Made by a program: the position numbers and the translations under genes. This document shows, one piece after another, positions 38,964 through 47,332 of a stretch of 64,000 nt of DNA (positions within the stretch are counted from its first letter, which is position 1; each line of letters starts with the position of its first letter). The notes below the pieces were generated by a model that saw only the letters and a list, made by a program, of their open reading frames with translations, was not told the DNA's origin and searched no databases. Source of the stretch: Gammaproteobacteria bacterium (lineage in GTDB: Bacteria > Pseudomonadota > Gammaproteobacteria > JAJPIJ01); NCBI GenBank assembly GCA_021324815.1, contig JAJPIJ010000013.1:1-64000 (forward strand), in the 5' to 3' direction.

Positions 38964-39566
38964 ATGAAGCCGCGACAGCACATGACCCGCCGGAAAAAAG
39001 CGGCGATTCTTGCAATGCTGGCAATCATACCGCTCGTGTGCGGGATGAGATTGGCGCTTGCCGCTCCTCCCTCCGCCGCCAGCAATCAGGAACAGCAATT
39101 GAAGACCCTGACGAAAATGGTGGAGGAACTTCTACACCGGGTCGACGCTCTGGAACAAAAATTAGGCCAGGTTGAAAAGGACCGGCAGACAGTAGAAGAC
39201 GTCGCGTCAAAGAATGCGAAAGCGCCGGCAACAGAGACAGCGGCGGTTCCGCGGCAAACCCGTCCGCCATCAGATCAGCCTCCCGGCGCCCCGCTGGCAA
39301 AGCAACCCGTCACCGCCAAGGCATCGCCGGCGGAGGGCGAGGCTGCGAAACTCACCCCCAAAGAAAGTTGGGCGCGCTTGGAGGACGGAATGACAAAGGC
39401 ACAGGTGCTGGAACTCCTCGGCCCTCCCGCCACCACGTTCAAACTCAGCGGGCAAACCGTCTGGTATTACTATTACCGGGACATCGGAACCGGCTCGGTT
39501 TTTTTCTATGACGATGGTCATGTCGCCAGCCGGCAGAAACCACCTTTTAGTGCGTGGCATTGGTAG
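38964..39566 (+). CDS. Exported coiled-coil protein with SmpA/BamE-like C-terminus
   Basis: A 200-residue product with an N-terminal signal (KKAAILAMLAIIPLVCG) and a coiled coil around residues 40-75. A proline- and alanine-rich linker follows, then a C-terminal domain SWARLEDGMTKAQVLELLGPP to FFYDDGHVA resembling the SmpA/OmlA (BamE) fold. ATG 38964 is chosen because GGAG lies 9 bases upstream. TTG 38958 is in frame. It follows the Cyc2-like and c4 genes on the same strand. Role unknown, perhaps outer-membrane assembly. Confidence 0.75.
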   Translation: MKPRQHMTRRKKAAILAMLAIIPLVCGMRLALAAPPSAASNQEQQLKTLTKMVEELLHRVDALEQKLGQVEKDRQTVEDVASKNAKAPATETAAVPRQTRPPSDQPPGAPLAKQPVTAKASPAEGEAAKLTPKESWARLEDGMTKAQVLELLGPPATTFKLSGQTVWYYYYRDIGTGSVFFYDDGHVASRQKPPFSAWHW

Positions 39567-39769
39567 GGTAGGACAGCTCCGCATTTCCAGGGCTCGTTTA
39601 CCAAACCAATCCCTCCGGGAATCCGGACAGCGACGGGGTGATTGTCGAGTTTGATTACACGCCGTTGGCAGGGCCGATTCGCCAACGCCTTTTGCGTTCT
39701 AGGAGCCGGCGGGAAGGCTTAAGTTATGCTTCAGCCGCGTCATTGCGGGTTTCGTGACGCCGTCGAACG

Positions 39770-40174
39770 TCAGCCGGTGCGGGATTCCGACAACACTTGT
39801 TCGACCCGTTTCAGCAGCGCCAGTTGGAAAAAGGGCTTCTCCAGGCAGTCGGCCGCCCCCGCCCGCATGGCCCGGACCGTCAGCGGGATGTCGCCGGCGG
39901 ACGTCAGCACGATGGACGGCAGATGCAGCCCCCGCGCCTGGACCTTCTCGAGCAGTTCCACGCCCGACATGCCCGGCAGCTCCTCTCCCACGATCAGCAG
40001 ATCGAAACGGGACAGATCCCCCGGCACTTCCTCCGCCGAGGCATAACTTGTTGCATCATAGCCGTGCGACCGTATGAGGGTCTGCAACGCGCCGCGAACC
40101 GATGCATCGGCATCCACCACGCCGATCAACGGTCGTCGTTCACGCTCCGGATTTTTCACGACCGACGACTTCAT
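39770..40174 (-). CDS. Degenerate stand-alone receiver (pseudo-response regulator)
   Basis: A 134-residue receiver-only protein of the FixJ branch. The fold is intact (VVDADASVRGALQTLI, LPGMSGVELLEKV, LTSAGD, CLEKPF). However, the phosphoacceptor position expected in IVD.xLPGMSG is Gly63 (IVGEELPGMSG), and the acidic pair reads DAD instead of DDD. It should not be phosphorylated in the usual way. It could sequester or tune FixL or FixJ. ATG 40174 overlaps the fnr stop (TGATG), so it is made together with FNR. Confidence 0.85.
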   Translation of the reverse strand: MKSSVVKNPERERRPLIGVVDADASVRGALQTLIRSHGYDATSYASAEEVPGDLSRFDLLIVGEELPGMSGVELLEKVQARGLHLPSIVLTSAGDIPLTVRAMRAGAADCLEKPFFQLALLKRVEQVLSESRTG

Positions 40175-40965
40175 CAATTGAGTCCCTGGGCATAGTGCTG
40201 TGACTTGCCGGCGGGGAGCGCGCCCGCGGGAACGCCCACGACTTCGCGCAGTTTTTCCAGCGACAGCAGGCGGATATGCCGGCGCTCGACCTTCAGCAGA
40301 CCGTTGACGTGGAATTGGGTGAAAATGCGGCTGACCGTCTCGACCGCCAGCGACAGAAAACTGGCCACGTCCTGCCGCGACATGTGCAGGTTGAACTCCC
40401 TGTCGGAATAGCCGCGCCTGCCGTATTGCTCCGACAGCTGCAGCAGGAACATGGCCATGCGCTGTTCCGCGTCACGCTGTGATATGAGCATGGCATGCTG
40501 CTCCTCGTGCGCCAGCTCCTCGCCGGCGATGCGCATGAATTGCCGGACGGCCGACGGCGCGCGGGCGCAGCCCTCGTCGATTTCCGCCAGCGCGAAGCGG
40601 CAGAAGCTGGTGGTCTCGAGGGCCTGCGCCGAGGACACGTGGCGCTGCTCGCCGAGCGCGTCGAGGCCCACCACGTCGCCCGACAGATAAAACCGGATCA
40701 CCTGCTCGGTGCCGTCCGAGGCGCTGATGGTGGCCTTGACCGTCCCGGAGCGGATGACGTAGAGGGCTTGCATCCTGTCCCCCTGCCGGAACAGGTACTC
40801 GCCGCGATCGATCACCCTGCCATTGTGTCCGCACGATTTTTGACTGAAGACACTCCGCCCCTGCGCGCCCTCCCCGCCGCACATGACATGCAGACTGCAC
40901 TTTTTGCATGCCGTGGAAGACTGCGCGAAGGAAACCACATTCGTCGTTGTTTGAGCCTTGGCCAT
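40174..40965 (-). CDS. fnr: FNR-type [4Fe-4S] oxygen-sensing transcription regulator
   Basis: A 263-residue CRP/FNR regulator. Cysteines C20, C23, C29 (ACKKCSLHVMC) and C122 (TTSFC) fall at the same positions as the four cluster ligands of E. coli FNR. The cyclic-nucleotide-like beta roll and the HTH recognition helix VETVSRIF with the E-x-x-S-R contacts are present. AGGAGGAGGGG precedes ATG 40965. It should bind TTGAT-N4-ATCAA boxes such as those at 33478, 34056, 46820 and 55178. The upstream region carries a FixJ-like site. Confidence 0.95.
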   Translation of the reverse strand: MAKAQTTTNVVSFAQSSTACKKCSLHVMCGGEGAQGRSVFSQKSCGHNGRVIDRGEYLFRQGDRMQALYVIRSGTVKATISASDGTEQVIRFYLSGDVVGLDALGEQRHVSSAQALETTSFCRFALAEIDEGCARAPSAVRQFMRIAGEELAHEEQHAMLISQRDAEQRMAMFLLQLSEQYGRRGYSDREFNLHMSRQDVASFLSLAVETVSRIFTQFHVNGLLKVERRHIRLLSLEKLREVVGVPAGALPAGKSQHYAQGLN

Positions 40966-41002
40966 AACCCCTCCTCCTGTCATTGAGGCTGCGTCGGGAT
41001 TA

Positions 41003-41071
41003 TTTATAGCCCCGGCTGGGGCGGGATGAATATTCGAAAATCCCCGCGGCCGGATTGCGGAAACTACGTAG
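41003..41071 (-). promoter_or_regulatory. fnr promoter with FixJ-like operator
   Basis: On the minus strand CTACGTAGTTTCC (41059-41071) closely resembles the class I FixJ site as I recall it (GTMAGTAGNTTCC), with 11 of 13 positions fitting. A TATAAA -10 lies at 41003-41008, giving a start near 40996 and centring the FixJ-like site near -69, where FixJ binds at fixK and nifA promoters. The -35 is poor, as expected for an activated promoter. The 5' leader would be about 30 bases. Confidence 0.65.
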
Positions 41072-41117
41072 AAGGGTGCGTACTGATCGGGAGGGGGCCG
41101 CCGCCCGCGGCGGGGAT

Positions 41118-41744
41118 TTATGGAAAGGATTCCTGGTTGTCGAACGACGCCATTTCATGGACCAGTTCCGCGAGCGACCTGGCCTGCATTTTCTCCATGA
41201 CCCGCGCGCGGTGGGCCTCCACGGTGCGCTCGCTCAAGCCGAGATCGAGGGCCATGACCTTGTTGGCCTTGCCGGCGACCATGCCATTCAACACCTCCCG
41301 CTCGCGCGCCGTGAGCAGCGCGAGCTTTTCCCTGAGCCTGCGCCGGCCTTCGAGGCGCTGGCGGCGTTCCTCATCCCTTTGCAGCGCCCGTTCGAGGCTG
41401 TCCAGCAGCGCCTGATCCTTGAACGGCTTCTGGAGGAAGTCGAAGGCCCCCGCCTTCATCGCCATCACCGCCATGTCCACGTCGCCGTGGCCGGTGATGA
41501 AAATGACGGGCAGGTCCAGTTGACGCTGGTTCATGTGCTCCTGAAGTTGCAGGCCGCTCATGCCCGGCATGCGCGCGTCGAGGATGATGCAACCCCCGGC
41601 GTCCGGCTGCAGCTTGTCGAGCAGCTCCGCCGCCGTGGCGCAGGGCACCGGGCGGTAGCCGACGGAACGCAGCAACATGCAGACCGCCTGCCGCACGGAG
41701 TGATCATCATCGACGACGTAAACGACCGCCTCAGAGGGCTGCAT
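41118..41744 (-). CDS. fixJ: FixJ-type response regulator
   Basis: A 208-residue protein. The N-terminal receiver has the acidic pair VVDDD, the phosphoacceptor Asp in IILDARMPGMSG and KPF. A C-terminal LuxR-type HTH follows (LTAREREVLNGMVAGKANKVMALDLGLSERTVEAHRARVMEKM, residues about 140-185). It overlaps the 3' end of fixL by 14 bases. Expected to be phosphorylated by FixL and to activate fnr through the site at 41059. Confidence 0.95.
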   Translation of the reverse strand: MQPSEAVVYVVDDDHSVRQAVCMLLRSVGYRPVPCATAAELLDKLQPDAGGCIILDARMPGMSGLQLQEHMNQRQLDLPVIFITGHGDVDMAVMAMKAGAFDFLQKPFKDQALLDSLERALQRDEERRQRLEGRRRLREKLALLTAREREVLNGMVAGKANKVMALDLGLSERTVEAHRARVMEKMQARSLAELVHEMASFDNQESFP

Positions 41745-43287
41745 CCGCAGCCTCCGTCGCCACCGGCAGGGTGAAGGAGAAGCACATGCCGCCGCCGGGA
41801 TTGGGGGCGTGCCAGAACTTGCCGCCGTGGGCGGTGATGATCGAGAGGCTGATGGGCAGCCCCAGCCCCATGCCGCCGGCCTTCGTGGTCACGAAGGGGG
41901 TGAACAGCACGTTGGCCACGGACGACGACAGGCCGGGCCCCCGATCCGCGACGTCCACCTGCACGCAGTCCGGCGCCGGGCGGTGCGTGCGCACCACGAT
42001 TTTGCGGTGTTCCGGCGCGACCATCTTCATGGCGTCCAGCGCGTTTAAGATCAGATTCATGACCACCTGCTGGATTTGCACGCTGTCTATGGTAACCCGC
42101 GGCAGACCGGCGTTCAGCTCCAGATGGATGTGGCCCTCGTTCTCGCGCACGTTGCTCATGGCCAGTTTCACTATCGAGCGCAGGCATTCGTTGAGATCGG
42201 TGGCTTCGTAGGCAATGGCGCGCTTGCGGACATAGCCGCGCATGCGGTGGATGATTTCGCCGGCCCGCTCCGCCTGCGTGGACATCTGCTCCAGCGCCTC
42301 GTGCATCTCCGGCGGCATGGCCGGCAGCTGTTCCATCATGCGCCTGATGGCCTGGGCGTAAGTGGCGATGGCGGTCAGCGGCTGGTTGATTTCGTGGGCA
42401 ATGCCTGAGGCCATCTCGCCCAGGGTGTTCAGCCGATCCACCTGCGCCAGCGCCTCGCGGTGGGCGCTGGCCTCCTGCTCCGCCAGCACCTGCGGCGTAC
42501 GGTTGATGACGTGGGCGGTGATCATCGGCCCGCGCAGCGGCGTGTCCACCAGCCCGCCGTGGAGCCCCACGTGCAGCAGCTCCCCGCCCGGCGGACGCAG
42601 GCGCAATTCAATGGCCGATCCCGCCCTGTGCATCAGCACCTTCTGGCGGAACTGCCGGAACAGCTCCTGGTCATCCGGGATGATCCAGGACTCGAACGAA
42701 CTCCCCTCGATGTCGTCGACCATGACGCCCAGCATCCGCAGCAGCGCCGCGTTGGCGTACTGCACGTGGCCTTCGCCGTCCAATGTGATGACGCCGATGG
42801 GCGCGTTTTCGATCATGAGACGCAGTTCCTGCTCGCTCACCCTGAGCGCGGCCTCCATGGCCTTTTCCTTCGAGATGTCGCGCAGGATGCCGATGAACTG
42901 GCGGCCGCCGCCGGTGTCGGGCAGTTCGCCGACGGCGAGGTAAAGCGGGAATTCCGTGCCGTCGCGGCGGCGGCCGTACACCTCGCGGCCGATGCCGATG
43001 ATATGGGCCTTGCCCGTCTTCAGGTATCTCTGCATGTAGGTGTCATGCTGATGCCGGTCCCTGTCGGTCATCAAACAGTTGAGGCTGGTGCCCACGACTT
43101 CATCGGCGCGGTAACCGAATATTTTTTCCGCCTCCGGATTGAAGCGCCGGATGATGCCGTGGGCGTCCGCGATGATCATGCCCTGCGCGGCGGCGGTGAA
43201 GATGCCGTTCAATTCGCCCTCCAACGCCCGCAGGCGTTGTTGCAGCCCCCCCGTCCCCGGCCGTCTTGTTTTCGTCGTTTTGGTCAT
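41731..43287 (-). CDS. fixL: Haem-PAS oxygen-sensor histidine kinase FixL
   Basis: A 518-residue kinase: PAS 1 (about 25-145), PAS 2 (about 150-265), then a HisKA domain with GEMASGIAHEINQPLTAI and HATPase (GLGLPISLSII). PAS 1 keeps the haem-pocket set of Bradyrhizobium FixL at identical spacing: proximal H81, R87, H95 and R101, with IIGIGR and RRRDGTEFP. It is therefore a genuine haem O2 sensor rather than a generic PAS kinase. There are no membrane spans, so it is cytosolic. Cotranscribed with fixJ. Confidence 0.94.
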   Translation of the reverse strand: MTKTTKTRRPGTGGLQQRLRALEGELNGIFTAAAQGMIIADAHGIIRRFNPEAEKIFGYRADEVVGTSLNCLMTDRDRHQHDTYMQRYLKTGKAHIIGIGREVYGRRRDGTEFPLYLAVGELPDTGGGRQFIGILRDISKEKAMEAALRVSEQELRLMIENAPIGVITLDGEGHVQYANAALLRMLGVMVDDIEGSSFESWIIPDDQELFRQFRQKVLMHRAGSAIELRLRPPGGELLHVGLHGGLVDTPLRGPMITAHVINRTPQVLAEQEASAHREALAQVDRLNTLGEMASGIAHEINQPLTAIATYAQAIRRMMEQLPAMPPEMHEALEQMSTQAERAGEIIHRMRGYVRKRAIAYEATDLNECLRSIVKLAMSNVRENEGHIHLELNAGLPRVTIDSVQIQQVVMNLILNALDAMKMVAPEHRKIVVRTHRPAPDCVQVDVADRGPGLSSSVANVLFTPFVTTKAGGMGLGLPISLSIITAHGGKFWHAPNPGGGMCFSFTLPVATEAADAAL

Positions 43288-43372
43288 CCTGGTTTTCCGG
43301 TTGAAATCATTTCACAGCAGCCGGCGGCTGCCCTATTCTATTTCTTGTCAATACAAACGCTTTCATCCGCTC

Positions 43373-44104
43373 ATGCCGATCCTCATCGCCGTCTCCCTGG
43401 GGCTGTTCAGCGCGGTGCATTGCGCCGGCATGTGCGGCGGCATCGCCGGCGCGCTGAACCTCGGCCTCCCGCCTTCGGTGCGTAACCGCCCCGGCGGGAC
43501 GCTGCTCTATGGGCTCATCTTCAATCTGGGCCGCATCCTGAGCTACGCCGTCGCGGGGATCCTGGCGGGATCCCTCGCCGGCCTGCATTCCCACAGCGGC
43601 GCCGGCCATGCGATTCTTGCCCTGCTGGCCGCTACGGTGCTGGCGCTGACCGGCTGGCATCACCTCGGCGGCCGCACCTGGTGGCGGCCCCTCGAGCGGG
43701 CCGCCATGCTCCCCTGGCGCAGGCTCCAGCCCGCGGCCGCGCGCTTGCTGCCCGTCCGCACCCCGGCGGCGGCGCTGGCTGTCGGCATGATCTGGGGCTG
43801 GCTGCCCTGCGGCATGGTGTACTCCGCGCTCGGCTGGTCGATCATCGCCGGCACGCCCTGGGGCGGCGCGCTGCTCATGTTCTGCTTCGGCCTCGGCACC
43901 GTGCCCGCGGTGCTGTTCTCCGCGCAGGCGTTCGTCGTTCTCTGCCGCGCGCGGGTGCGGCGGGCTTACGGGGCGATGTTGATGGCCGCGGGCCTGGCCA
44001 CCGCCGTGCTCGCCCTGCATCCGCCCGCGCATCAGCATCTCCTCATCGAAGCCGCTCCTTCGCATCCGCCGGCGGCGGCATCTCGTCCTCCTCCCGGTCC
44101 ATGA
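43373..44104 (+). CDS. TauE/SafE-like membrane protein of the cbb3 maturation locus
   Basis: A 243-residue protein with about six membrane spans. The N-terminal SAVHCAGMCGGIAGAL and the central WLPCGMVYSALGW cysteine motifs mark the sulfite exporter TauE/SafE-like group that accompanies ccoI/ccoS. A role in copper delivery to the oxidase is inferred from neighbours. It is divergent from fixL and convergent with ccoS, whose last 62 bases it overlaps. Confidence 0.85.
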   Translation: MPILIAVSLGLFSAVHCAGMCGGIAGALNLGLPPSVRNRPGGTLLYGLIFNLGRILSYAVAGILAGSLAGLHSHSGAGHAILALLAATVLALTGWHHLGGRTWWRPLERAAMLPWRRLQPAAARLLPVRTPAAALAVGMIWGWLPCGMVYSALGWSIIAGTPWGGALLMFCFGLGTVPAVLFSAQAFVVLCRARVRRAYGAMLMAAGLATAVLALHPPAHQHLLIEAAPSHPPAAASRPPPGP

Positions 44105-44228
44105 GTATGCGCGTGCCCTCCCCCTCCAGATCATCGAACTGGCCGGAGTTCACGGCCCACAGGAAGGCCGCCACGATGCCGGCCAGCAATACCAGGGACA
44201 ACGGGATGAGCAGATAAAGAATATCCAT
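44043..44228 (-). CDS. ccoS: cbb3 oxidase maturation protein CcoS
   Basis: A 61-residue single-span protein beginning MDILYLLIPLSLVLLAGIVAAFLWAV, followed by GQFDDLEGEGTRIL, the CcoS signature. It follows ccoI directly on the minus strand. Needed for cofactor insertion into cbb3 oxidase. Its 3' end overlaps the convergent TauE/SafE gene. Confidence 0.95.
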   Translation of the reverse strand: MDILYLLIPLSLVLLAGIVAAFLWAVNSGQFDDLEGEGTRILMDREEDEMPPPADAKERLR

Positions 44229-46748
44229 TCAACGCGCCTCCGCATCCGGCGTTTTCAACAGCCGCAGTGCGTTACCCACCACCAGCATGGAACTGCACGA
44301 CATGCCGAGCGCCGCGAGCCACGGCGGCACCCATCCCGCCACGGCGGCCGGCAGCGCCAACAGGTTGTAGGCCACGGCCCAGGAAAGATTCTGGCGGATG
44401 ATCCGGCGGGTGCGGACGGCCAGCGCCCGCAGGAACGCGAGCGCCTCGAGATGATCGTTCATGAGAACCACATCGGCATGCGACTGCGCCAGCGCGGAGC
44501 CGGCCGCCATGGCGATGGAGACATCGGCGGCGGCCAGCACCGGGGCGTCATTGACGCCGTCGCCCACCATGACGGTGACGGCGCGGCGCCCGGCGCGCAG
44601 CCGATCGAGGAACCGCAATTTCCCCTCCGGCGAGCACCCGGCGTGCACCTCGTCCAGCCCCAGTTCCGCGCCCATCGCCGCCGCCGCCGGCCGCCGATCG
44701 CCGCTCAACATCACCGTCCGCAGTCCCTGGCGGCGCAACGCACCGACCGCGCCGGCGGCGCCCGCGCGCGGCGCCTCGCGCAGGACAAACAGGCCGTGGA
44801 CGCGCTCCGCGTCGGCCAGATAGACGGCCATGTCCGGCCGCCCGGACTCGATTTCCCCCGTGAGCTGCCAGGGAATGATGCGGACGTGGCGGCGGATCAA
44901 TTCGAGACTGCCGATGAACCAGCGGCGGCCGGCGATGGTTCCCTCCACGCCCAGGCCCGGATGATTGATCAGATCGGCGGCGAGCTCCCGGCGATCATCT
45001 CCCGTGGCCCTGAGTATGGCGCGGGCCACGGGGTGTTCCGATCCGGTCTCAAGCCCCGCCGCCAGCCGCAGGCATTCCTGCCGCGACAGCGGCGACAGCT
45101 GGCGCAGCTCCACCACCTGCAAGGCGCCGCCGCTGAGCGTCCCGGTCTTGTCGAAAATGAAATGCGTGGCCCGCGCCAGTATCTCCAGCGCCCGCCCCCG
45201 GGCCACGAGCAGCCCGCGGCGCAGGCAGGCGTCGATGGCGCAGGCGTAGGCGGCCGGCGTCGCCAGTGACAGCGCGCAGGGGCAGCTGACCGCCAGCACC
45301 GACAGCACCACCGGGAAGGCGCGCCCTCCCGGCAGCTGCGACCAGAACAGGCCCGCCGCCAGCGCCGCAACCAGCACGGCCAGCGCGAACCACGAGGCCC
45401 AGCGATCGGCCAGCAGGGTCATCCGCGGGCGATCCGAGTGCGCCCGCTCCGCGGCGCGGATGATGTGCGCCAGCACGGTGGTGGCGCCGAGGCCCGTCAC
45501 GTTGACATGCAGCGCGCCTTCCCTGTTGACGGTGCCGGCATAAACAGGGTCGCCCGTTCTCTTGGCCACCGGCAGGGATTCCCCCGTCAGCAGGGCTTCA
45601 TCGACGCGCGAGGCGCCTTCGCACACCGTGCCATCCACCGGGAGGATCTCGCCGGGTGGCACGAGGATGCGATCGCCCCCGCGCAGGGAGGACGCGGCGA
45701 GGGTCTCGGTGCGCCATTCATCCCCCGCCGGCGTCAGGCGCGTGGCGAGCGCCGGCCGCCGCTCCTGCAGATGCTCCAGGTGCAGCGCCGCGCGCCGCCT
45801 CGCGCTGAAGTCGAAGTAGCGCGCCACCAGCAGCAGGGTCACGAACATCACCACCGAATCAAAATAAGTGTCGCCCGCGCCGCGCGCCACCGCCCAGGCG
45901 CTGCCCGCGTAGGCCAGCACGATGGCGAGCGACACGTTCACATCCATGGACAAGGCGCCCAGCGCGAGGCTGCGCCAGGCCGGGCGGTAAAAAGCCTGCG
46001 CCGAATACAGCACCACCGGCAGTGTCAACAGCAGATTGAGACCCTGCATGAGCCGCACCTGTTCGCGCTCCGGCGTGCCGCCGCTGAAATAAAATCCCCA
46101 TGCCACCATCATGACCTGCATCCCGAAGGCGGCCGCCACGCCCAGCCGGCGCAGCAGGGCGCGCCGCTCCCGCTCCATCCGCCGCCGCTCCCAGCCGGGC
46201 AGCGCCGGCTCGCCCCGGTAGCCGAGCTCATGCAGGCGCGTGAGCAGGCGGCTGGGCGTCACTGCGCGCCGGTCGTAGCGGATCCGCGCCAGGCGGCGGG
46301 TGTAGTTCACGAGCACTTCGCGCACGCCGTGCAGGCACGACAGGTATTTCTCGATGAGCCAGGCGCAGGCGGGGCACGTCATGCCCTCCACCCGCAGCGC
46401 GATTTCATCCTCATCGCCGCCCGACGTGCTCACGTATTCCCGCTGCATGTCGGGATGATCGTAGGCGCGCCAGTATTGATATTGATCCGCCCCGGCAGCC
46501 GCCGGGACGGCGCCGCGTCCCAGCCGGTAGAAATCGCCGAGGCCCGCCCCGGCGATCAGGCCGGCCGCCGCCGCGCAGCCGTGGCAGCAAAAGCTCCGCT
46601 CCTCGCCCAGCAACGCCATGCGGATCACGCCGTCCGGCCCGGACGCCCGGCCGCAATGAAAGCACGCCAGCGTGTCGCCGGCAGGCGCGCAGGCGTCGTC
46701 CTTCAATAATCGGGGATTGCCGGTTGGGGAATCTTTCTCTCGCTGCAT
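44229..46748 (-). CDS. ccoI: Copper-transporting P-type ATPase CcoI
   Basis: An 839-residue P1B ATPase for cbb3 copper supply. The N-terminal metal region has ACFHCG and FCCHGC pairs, then an HMA domain with GMTCPACAWLI. Further on are the transport motif SCPCALSLATP, the phosphorylation site DKTGT, SEHPVA and the hinge GDGVNDAP. ATG 46748 is chosen. An ATG at 46784 has its GGGAG only 2 bases away and would sit at the FNR-predicted transcript start. Same strand as ccoS, adjoining it without a gap. Confidence 0.94.
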   Translation of the reverse strand: MQREKDSPTGNPRLLKDDACAPAGDTLACFHCGRASGPDGVIRMALLGEERSFCCHGCAAAAGLIAGAGLGDFYRLGRGAVPAAAGADQYQYWRAYDHPDMQREYVSTSGGDEDEIALRVEGMTCPACAWLIEKYLSCLHGVREVLVNYTRRLARIRYDRRAVTPSRLLTRLHELGYRGEPALPGWERRRMERERRALLRRLGVAAAFGMQVMMVAWGFYFSGGTPEREQVRLMQGLNLLLTLPVVLYSAQAFYRPAWRSLALGALSMDVNVSLAIVLAYAGSAWAVARGAGDTYFDSVVMFVTLLLVARYFDFSARRRAALHLEHLQERRPALATRLTPAGDEWRTETLAASSLRGGDRILVPPGEILPVDGTVCEGASRVDEALLTGESLPVAKRTGDPVYAGTVNREGALHVNVTGLGATTVLAHIIRAAERAHSDRPRMTLLADRWASWFALAVLVAALAAGLFWSQLPGGRAFPVVLSVLAVSCPCALSLATPAAYACAIDACLRRGLLVARGRALEILARATHFIFDKTGTLSGGALQVVELRQLSPLSRQECLRLAAGLETGSEHPVARAILRATGDDRRELAADLINHPGLGVEGTIAGRRWFIGSLELIRRHVRIIPWQLTGEIESGRPDMAVYLADAERVHGLFVLREAPRAGAAGAVGALRRQGLRTVMLSGDRRPAAAAMGAELGLDEVHAGCSPEGKLRFLDRLRAGRRAVTVMVGDGVNDAPVLAAADVSIAMAAGSALAQSHADVVLMNDHLEALAFLRALAVRTRRIIRQNLSWAVAYNLLALPAAVAGWVPPWLAALGMSCSSMLVVGNALRLLKTPDAEAR

Positions 46749-46819
46749 ATTGATAAATGCGACACCCGCGGTCACACGCAACATTCTCCCATCGAACGGC
46801 CGTGGAAACTTGCCCGTTA

Positions 46820-46833
46820 TTGATCTGGATCAA
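46820..46833. promoter_or_regulatory. FNR/ANR box between ccoI and the cbb3 structural operon
   Basis: TTGATCTGGATCAA, a perfect FNR palindrome in the divergent spacer. On the plus strand a TAGAGT hexamer (46856-46861) follows after 22 bp, which is class II spacing toward the operon starting at 46894. On the minus strand no good -10 is seen at the same distance, so control of ccoI is less certain. Confidence 0.85.
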
Positions 46834-46893
46834 ATTCCATACTTTTAAAGCCCCCTAGAGTGCGGCCATTCCAGCAAGGGGGTTCAATGGCAC

Positions 46894-47268
46894 ATGGATA
46901 TTGCCGGTCTTCTGCCGTTGTTCATCGCCGGCCTGGCCGTGATCGGCCTGGCGGCGGCGTTGATCCTGACGGTGCGTGCGAACTATCTCACCGGCCGGCG
47001 TTTCCGGCGGCAGCTCGCCGAGCGCGTCAACCGGCTGCGCCTGGGGCGCATGTTGGCGCGCCGCGGCATCGACGTGCAGGAATATCTGCATCGCGTGCCC
47101 GTGGTGCGGCTGGAGCAGGAGGCGCGCGCCTGCGAGGGCTGCGATCAGACCGCCACCTGCGATCGGACGCTGGCGCGGGCGACGTCCGCCGCCGCCCTGG
47201 ATTTCTGCCCCAATGACAGGGCGTTCGGCGTCTATGCCGGGGACGAGGGGGCGCAAAAAATCCATTGA
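46894..47268 (+). CDS. Small membrane-anchored cysteine protein (DUF6455-like)
   Basis: A 124-residue protein with one N-terminal membrane span (LLPLFIAGLAVIGLAAALIL). Its cytoplasmic part holds four cysteines in ACEGCDQTATC and DFCPN, the DUF6455-type arrangement. It might bind a metal or an Fe-S cluster. AAGGGGG precedes ATG 46894. First gene after the FNR box, 64 bases before the outer-membrane protein. Function unknown. Confidence 0.75.
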   Translation: MDIAGLLPLFIAGLAVIGLAAALILTVRANYLTGRRFRRQLAERVNRLRLGRMLARRGIDVQEYLHRVPVVRLEQEARACEGCDQTATCDRTLARATSAAALDFCPNDRAFGVYAGDEGAQKIH

Positions 47269-47332
47269 CGACCGGCCGTGGAGCAACACGCACGGCGCGG
47301 CGGATCCACATTATCAAGAGGAGAACCACCCC

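Noticed and set aside
43345-43356. TTGTCAATACAA palindrome before the TauE/SafE gene as an FNR box
   Set aside because: Only the outer TTGT/ACAA arms match, the length is 12 and not 14, and the core bases differ from the four perfect boxes in the window.
45438-46709. 423-codon plus-strand frame opposite ccoI
   Set aside because: It is antisense to a complete P-type ATPase with all motifs intact. The antisense translation is His/Arg/Ala-rich with no family pattern.
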